A DNA stretch of 64,000 nucleotides, taken from positions 1 to 64,000 of the forward strand of contig NZ_JADOBG010000005.1 in the NCBI RefSeq assembly GCF_016786215.1. Direction: 5' to 3'. The notes under the pieces are model-generated. The model made no database searches and was not told where the DNA came from. It saw only the letters and a list, made by a program, of their open reading frames with translations. Every line of letters starts with the position of its first letter. Position 1 is the first letter of the stretch. This stretch comes from Legionella bononiensis. GTDB taxonomy: Bacteria > Pseudomonadota > Gammaproteobacteria > Legionellales > Legionellaceae. Made by a program: the position numbers and the translations under genes. Below are positions 59,443 through 64,000 of the stretch, in pieces.

Positions 59443-60726
59443 TTAGGATCCATATGAAAAACTTCTACTTTCATCTTGTTCCATTTCTTGCTCTTGTTCT
59501 TTTATAGCTTTGGCATCATCTAATTTCATTTGGTTCATTACATTTCTCATACATTGCGTTAGGCTTACATTGGATTGCATCACTGTAAATTGCTGCAATT
59601 CTTCTGAGAATTGTTCCAATGACAACAGATCCGGATCTTCAAGCTTCTCAACCAGTTCCATGCCACTAAAATAAACTTCTTTGAATTCCTCCACCGGCAT
59701 TTCAACTTGTGTAGCCAATTGTTGAAATTCTTCAGCAGAAGGTTTAGTACCTTTAAAAGCAAATGATGTTGCAAGTGCAACATAGACTCCAGTAACGAAC
59801 GAATCTAATTTAATATCTTTATCAGCGGAATTATGGATAAATTTCATCAGTTTAGGACTCGAATTCATCAACCTTCCAACATTTGAATTTATAAATTGTT
59901 GGTTTTGCAACAAGCTTCTCAGTCCTTCTTGTGGAGACCGTATTATGGCCACTGTCAACAAACATGTAGCGAGTGCTACCGTGCCTTTCATTACCATCGG
60001 GTTTTCCTCAAGTAGCCTCTGCCCATTAGGACTTTGTTCTATAGATTTTGCGATAGCAGAAGCCGCTTTACCACTCAGCAAACCATATATACTGAATGAG
60101 GATTTGCTCAATATTTGTTTAAAATCGAGGGATCCCGATTGTAACTTAGCAATTGATTCAACGATGCCCTTATTAATACCATCAATAAATGCATCTACAA
60201 GCAAAGAATTTCCCTGGTTTATAGTATCCCCTAGAAGTCCTTTAAATGCATATCCTCCTACATTAGATGTTAAAGCTGCTTTTCCCTTTATCACCTGTTC
60301 GGCCACAATTTTTGAAGTTGCTTTCACAGCAGCATTGATATCTGTCGGTGTTAAAGTATTTGCGACAGATTTTAAAGCTACTTCCTCGTTGGCATTAATA
60401 TCAGACTCTGACTTGGTTTCTGTTACCGAACGTAGTAAATCACTAACTGTCCTAACATAATCAGTAATATAATCAACTGTAGATTTATAAACATGATACA
60501 TTACTTGCTTTCCAGCTGGAGTTGGGGCATGTACCATCACTGGTTGAATCGGTGGCATATTTACAGCAACATAAGGGTAAGATCCAGGCATATTGTGCAT
60601 TCGATTTAAAATCTCTTCGCCACTTGGATTGCCCTGTTTCATTATTGACATTGCTCCTGGGATCAATGGATTTTGTACACTAAAGGCGACTTGTTCCTGA
60701 GCAAGTTCTCTTAGATTGTATGGCAT
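59443..60726 (-). CDS. Candidate Dot/Icm effector of unknown function
   Basis: This 427-residue protein lacks a signal peptide. Most is helical and alanine/serine-rich; a hydrophobic stretch at about 264-283 (MKGTVALATCLLTVAIIRS) could be a membrane segment. The C-terminal tail KEQEQEMEQDESRSFSYGS is a glutamate block of the kind found in Dot/Icm substrates. GAGGAG precedes the start codon. No catalytic motif was recognised. It lies in a gene-poor, AT-rich stretch next to a degraded reading frame. Translocation is inferred. Confidence 0.75.
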   Translation of the reverse strand: MPYNLRELAQEQVAFSVQNPLIPGAMSIMKQGNPSGEEILNRMHNMPGSYPYVAVNMPPIQPVMVHAPTPAGKQVMYHVYKSTVDYITDYVRTVSDLLRSVTETKSESDINANEEVALKSVANTLTPTDINAAVKATSKIVAEQVIKGKAALTSNVGGYAFKGLLGDTINQGNSLLVDAFIDGINKGIVESIAKLQSGSLDFKQILSKSSFSIYGLLSGKAASAIAKSIEQSPNGQRLLEENPMVMKGTVALATCLLTVAIIRSPQEGLRSLLQNQQFINSNVGRLMNSSPKLMKFIHNSADKDIKLDSFVTGVYVALATSFAFKGTKPSAEEFQQLATQVEMPVEEFKEVYFSGMELVEKLEDPDLLSLEQFSEELQQFTVMQSNVSLTQCMRNVMNQMKLDDAKAIKEQEQEMEQDESRSFSYGS

Positions 60727-60785
60727 AATAAAATCTCCTCATTAGTTATGATTCAATTATGACCATATTGTCTTATACAGGCGTT

Positions 60786-60816
60786 AATAATATATACATA
60801 TTGTATATATATTATT
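60786..60816. promoter_or_regulatory. AT-rich palindrome upstream of the effector candidate
   Basis: AATAATATATAC (60786-60797) faces GTATATATATTATT (60803-60816) across five bases. It lies 60-90 bases upstream of the start codon and might be an operator or a part of the promoter; low sequence complexity weakens this. Confidence 0.35.
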
Positions 60817-61124
60817 CATAAAATGATTATTGATCGTAATGGTAATCAGATTACATTAATACCAAGCGTAAATTTGGGCTAAAAACACTAAATGCAATTT
60901 GACATGATCTGTGAAAAAAATGAGTCCAGAATGGCATAAGAAACTCGAATACAACTATTAGTGGAACTGACGCTGTCCTAATCTTCTGATTGATCTACCC
61001 TACAAAAAATCTAAAATGAGGTGTAAACCGCAACGTTTAAAAGAAAATGAATCTTAAAAATTATAAAACACTAGCATTAATCCTGGAATTACCTAAATGG
61101 ATTCAAACAGTTCTACGCCAGTTC

Positions 61125-61323
61125 TCAATTAACCACATTAAAATGATCTTCATGAGAACTATTTTTTAATTTTTTCTTCAGTTCATTAATATCATCAGGT
61201 ACAGGTAATAAATGATTAAAACCCTTGAAGGTAATAAAGGACGTTAATAGGATAGTTAGTCATCAATCCAATTATTAAAAGCTCGATGCACTCTTTAAAC
61301 TTGAGACCTTTTATGTATGACCA
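61125..61323 (-). pseudogene. Frameshifted remnant of an unknown gene
   Basis: On the minus strand, 61323-61219 reads YIKGLKFKECIELLIIGLMT and on to VLYYLQGF before a TAA at 61216. The next frame continues at once with FNHLLPVPDDINELKKKLKN and ends in TGA at 61125. The shift falls in GGGTTTT, a likely indel site. Together they read like one protein C-terminus. No start codon or RBS was found. No family recognised. Confidence 0.35.
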
Positions 61324-61660
61324 TTAATTTTAGTCGTTGGAAGGACGAGAGAGTGCATTGCCGTAATTATCAAACGGGGAATGATGAATAAAGGATATTT
61401 TGAATTACATTACTGTATTAGTTAATAATCAAAAATTACATTCGTCTTTGAATGCTAAAAGATCAAATCAATTTAAAAAATTACTATTAGAGTCTATATA
61501 AAGAAGTGGTTTAGTTGATATGTACAAATTTGCTTGATTACGTCATAAACCAAGGATTTTTGGAGCGAGGATAATGATATTTCAAAATACTACAACAGAT
61601 TCTTCAAATAAGTATCAGTAAAATGCCCATCATTATCCCAGCGAATCAATAGCTTGAAAT

Positions 61661-63535
61661 CTAATGCCGCTCAATTTTCGCCTGTTTTAACAAGGTATTA
61701 ACATACAAATCATAATCCATCATACCATAACTTGCTTCAATTTGTTGAATCAAGCTATCACGTTGTTCCTTGTCCAGAGAACTTAATTTTCCGTCATTAA
61801 TGCGCTTCAGTCTAACGACTACATAATCACCATTTTCGAGAATGACGCCATCTCTACTTTCAGGTCTTAAAAGATTAAAGGCGAGATCATTGATTACGGT
61901 ATCTGCTTTATCGCTATCCCGAGAGGACTGAACTACAGAATTCCATTCCAATTGATTTGAAGTCATAAGAGCCTTCTGCTGTTCGTCTTCAACTGGGTTT
62001 AATAAATTCATTCCAACTTCTTTTGCTTTCTGATCAGCTCGAGATTTTGCAATTGCTTTTTCAATTTGATCATGAACCGCTGTTACAGTTTGTTTCTTGG
62101 AAGGAATATGCTGATTGACTCGAATGACAACCACAGAATCATTATCAAGCTGTATAGGATCGCTGTTATTACTTAATTCAAGCACATCATGACTGAATGC
62201 GGCATTAATAACTTGTTTGTTTTTGGTAATTAAATCCTTTCCACCTAAACGCGAGAATGGTTCTGAAGTTTGAACTTTCATTTTCAATGCATCTGAGACT
62301 GGTGTTAAGGTATCAGGTGTCTGATAACTTAAATCTGAAAGCTGTTCCAAAGCCTGTGCATACTGGGCTTGCGCTGTATCCGTTAAAAGCTGATCTTTAA
62401 TAGTAGAAGCGACCTGATCCAGTGATTTTGTAGTTACTGGTTTATAAGCTACCAATTTAAAAATTTCCAAACCATGTTTTGTTTTTACTGGAGCAGAAAT
62501 TTGACCTGGTTCAGTTAAGTTGGATAGCACTTTAGCGTATTCCGTTTGACCAGCTGTAATCCAGGGCAATACTCCCTTATCAGCTACTGATAATTTATCA
62601 TCGGAACTTGTGGAAACCATCTGTTCAAACTGCTTTGGATTTTCTTCTAATTGTGCGTAAGCTGCATCAGCTTTCTTTTGTATTTCGTCTTGTTCTTCTT
62701 GCGAAGCACCTTCAGGTATCGCAAATAGAATATGTGCTACCTTCCATTGAGCAGGAGTTAAATAATTACTTTTATTTTCTTCATAGTAACGTTTAACATC
62801 ATCGTCGGAAACTTTTAAATGCGCTTTAATGTCATGCATTGATAACGTAATATAATCTATCGTGACTTGTTCTGGAGTCATAAACTCATTCTGATGTGCT
62901 TTATAATAAGCATTGATATCTTCATCGGTTACTTTAATCTGATTAACAAAATGTGAAGATGCAACGGTTAAGTAATCGTAATCACGTGTTTGCATGTACA
63001 ATCTGACAAAACGTTTTATTTCATCGGGCAATGCGAACGAATTTCCCATAAAAGCAAAACGTTGCTGATTAAGCAGCATTCCCTGTCTTACTTCATTTTG
63101 AAACGTTTCCGGAGTAAATAATGCGCCGTTCAAAGCCTGCTGGTAACGTTCACTCGAAAAGTGCCCGTCTACTTGAAACTGAGGAATATTTAGTATAGCT
63201 GCATTCGCCTGATCCGGGGTCACTTCAAAACCGTATTTACGAGCAGCCTGGATCGTAACCTCATTGGTAATCATTTGATTAAGAACTTGATTTTGCAGCT
63301 TTTTTTCATCTGAAGCGGTCATCTGTGCTAAATCTTGCTGAGCTCGAGTGCGCCTGTAGTTGGTTTCAAATGACTGATTGGTTATTGGTTGATCATTTAC
63401 CACAACCTTGGCATTAGATGTTTGATGTGATTGTAGATAATAATCAACACCAAAAAGAGTGAATGTAATAGCGATTAATATAATGACTAACCAAGCTACA
63501 ACACCTTGTATGCGTTCATTTAACTTCTGCAACAT
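61661..63535 (-). CDS. ppiD: Periplasmic folding chaperone PpiD
   Basis: This 624-residue inner-membrane-anchored chaperone assists proteins leaving the Sec channel. One N-terminal transmembrane helix (13-31, VAWLVIILIAITFTLFGVD) is followed by a SurA-like N-domain (about 35-190), a parvulin domain (about 265-365: WKVAHILFAIPEG to KTKHGLEIFKLV) and a C-terminal region. The position near hup matches the usual lon-hup-ppiD order, here with two tRNA genes inserted. Confidence 0.94.
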   Translation of the reverse strand: MLQKLNERIQGVVAWLVIILIAITFTLFGVDYYLQSHQTSNAKVVVNDQPITNQSFETNYRRTRAQQDLAQMTASDEKKLQNQVLNQMITNEVTIQAARKYGFEVTPDQANAAILNIPQFQVDGHFSSERYQQALNGALFTPETFQNEVRQGMLLNQQRFAFMGNSFALPDEIKRFVRLYMQTRDYDYLTVASSHFVNQIKVTDEDINAYYKAHQNEFMTPEQVTIDYITLSMHDIKAHLKVSDDDVKRYYEENKSNYLTPAQWKVAHILFAIPEGASQEEQDEIQKKADAAYAQLEENPKQFEQMVSTSSDDKLSVADKGVLPWITAGQTEYAKVLSNLTEPGQISAPVKTKHGLEIFKLVAYKPVTTKSLDQVASTIKDQLLTDTAQAQYAQALEQLSDLSYQTPDTLTPVSDALKMKVQTSEPFSRLGGKDLITKNKQVINAAFSHDVLELSNNSDPIQLDNDSVVVIRVNQHIPSKKQTVTAVHDQIEKAIAKSRADQKAKEVGMNLLNPVEDEQQKALMTSNQLEWNSVVQSSRDSDKADTVINDLAFNLLRPESRDGVILENGDYVVVRLKRINDGKLSSLDKEQRDSLIQQIEASYGMMDYDLYVNTLLKQAKIERH

Positions 63536-63597
63536 GTCCCGAGATCCATTATTGATATTTAATAAGCTTGATGAAGACAGATTGTACCATAAGCTGA

Positions 63598-63624
63598 TAA
63601 AAAAAACGCGCCTTTCGGCGCGTT
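63598..63624 (-). terminator. Terminator after the tRNA genes
   Basis: AACGCGCC (63605-63612) and GGCGCGTT (63617-63624) form an 8-bp stem with a TTTC loop. Read on the minus strand it is followed by eight T residues. Confidence 0.9.
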
Positions 63625-63628
63625 AATC

Positions 63629-63705
63629 TGGCGGAGTGGACGGGGCTCGAACCCGCGACCCCCGGCGTGACAGGCCGGTATTCTAACCAACTGAACTACC
63701 ACTCC
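63629..63705 (-). tRNA. tRNA-Asp (GTC)
   Basis: A 77-base cloverleaf with acceptor GGAGTGG/CCACTCC, anticodon GTC, T-loop GGTTCGAGCCC and encoded CCA end. It lies just downstream of tRNA-Val and shares its terminator. Confidence 0.97.
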
Positions 63706-63711
63706 AATTCA

Positions 63712-63787
63712 TGGTGGGTGCTGTAGGGATCGAACCTACGACCCTCGCCTTGTAAGGGCGATGCTCTCCCAGCTGAGCTAAGCACCC
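63712..63787 (-). tRNA. tRNA-Val (TAC)
   Basis: A 76-base cloverleaf with acceptor GGGTGCT/AGCACCC, anticodon TAC, GGTTCGATCCC T-loop and encoded CCA. It starts seven bases after the HU stop codon, so it is probably co-transcribed with the HU gene. Confidence 0.97.
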
Positions 63788-63794
63788 AGAAAAC

Positions 63795-64000
63795 TTAAGC
63801 TTGTTGTACAGCTTCTTTCAGGTTTTTACCCGCTTTGAACTTGGCTACTCTAGATGCTTTGATCTGAATAGTTTTTCCAGTTTGAGGGTTTCTACCAGTA
63901 CGTGCTGAACGATTACCTGTTGAAAAAGAACCAAATCCAGGTATTACAACTTGATCGCCACTTTTTAAGGCATCAGTTACAGTAGTCATAAAAGTTTCAA
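63795..64000 (-). CDS. DNA-binding protein HU (3' part; 5' end outside window)
   Basis: The visible C-terminal part includes DALKSGDQVVIPGFGSFSTG and ARTGRNPQTGKTIQIKASRV, the DNA-binding arm of HU with its proline tip, and ends KFKAGKNLKEAVQQA. The first methionine visible is internal; about 20 residues are missing at the window edge. Position before ppiD suggests HupB rather than IHF. Confidence 0.93.
   Translation of the reverse strand, partial: ETFMTTVTDALKSGDQVVIPGFGSFSTGNRSARTGRNPQTGKTIQIKASRVAKFKAGKNLKEAVQQA

Larger units (their letters stand above)
60727..61660. other. Gene-poor stretch upstream of the effector candidate
   Basis: These 934 bases are very AT-rich and hold no intact gene. 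An AT palindrome lies at 60786-60816, and a decayed minus-strand frame at 61125-61323. The rest shows nothing I can support. Confidence 0.6.

Overview
The window looks like a chromosomal segment of a Legionella species; the species itself cannot be fixed from the sequence alone. The genus call rests on low G+C and on gene content: a fused aspartate kinase/diaminopimelate decarboxylase, a GshA of the GshA_ferroox family next to gshB, a Com1-like DsbA2, a NosP-kinase-GGDEF/EAL cluster of the type known from L. pneumophila, and large orphan proteins with glutamate-rich C-termini. One of these orphans sits behind a textbook PmrA box, as Dot/Icm effector genes often do.

Layout. 1-2 kb: tandem 99-bp palindromic repeats, then a FadL-type porin. 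2-10.7 kb: lysine biosynthesis fusion, AddA/RecB-like helicase-nuclease, Mrp ATPase, CsiV-like protein, OxyR. 10.7-16.2 kb: an MFS transporter set among large palindromes, an exported lipocalin-like protein, and the lipid A genes msbA-lpxK. 16.4-21.4 kb: a probable nitric-oxide/c-di-GMP cluster (FIST-domain NosP, histidine kinase, REC-PAS-GGDEF-EAL). 21.6-24.1 kb: GNAT, pyrD, methyltransferase. 24.4-34.6 kb: a complete leucine catabolic cluster from isovaleryl-CoA to acetoacetate and acetoacetyl-CoA, with a small unknown membrane protein inside it. 34.9-37.4 kb: metNIQ. 37.5-39.0 kb: PmrA box plus candidate effector. 39.6-43.8 kb: the coupled operon glyQ-glyS-gmhB-rsmJ. 44-49.9 kb: dsbA2, uvrD, a proline iminopeptidase-like protein lacking its nucleophile serine, dtd, mlaA. 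50-52.6 kb: two MITE-like repeats beside a stray fragment of gshB, then gshA-gshB. 52.9-59.2 kb: EamA transporter, rhodanese, an orphan protein, PafA-like phosphatase, udk, fabI. 59.4-61.7 kb: a second candidate effector and a gene-poor stretch holding a decayed reading frame. 61.7-64 kb: ppiD, tRNA-Asp, tRNA-Val and the 3' part of an HU gene.

Most of the window is ordinary core metabolism and envelope biogenesis. The points most worth following are the PmrA-boxed effector candidate, the catalytically altered iminopeptidase paralogue, the NosP/c-di-GMP cluster, the gshB fragment beside a duplicated MITE, and the palindromic repeat families. I saw no CRISPR array, prophage, transposase gene or restriction system.
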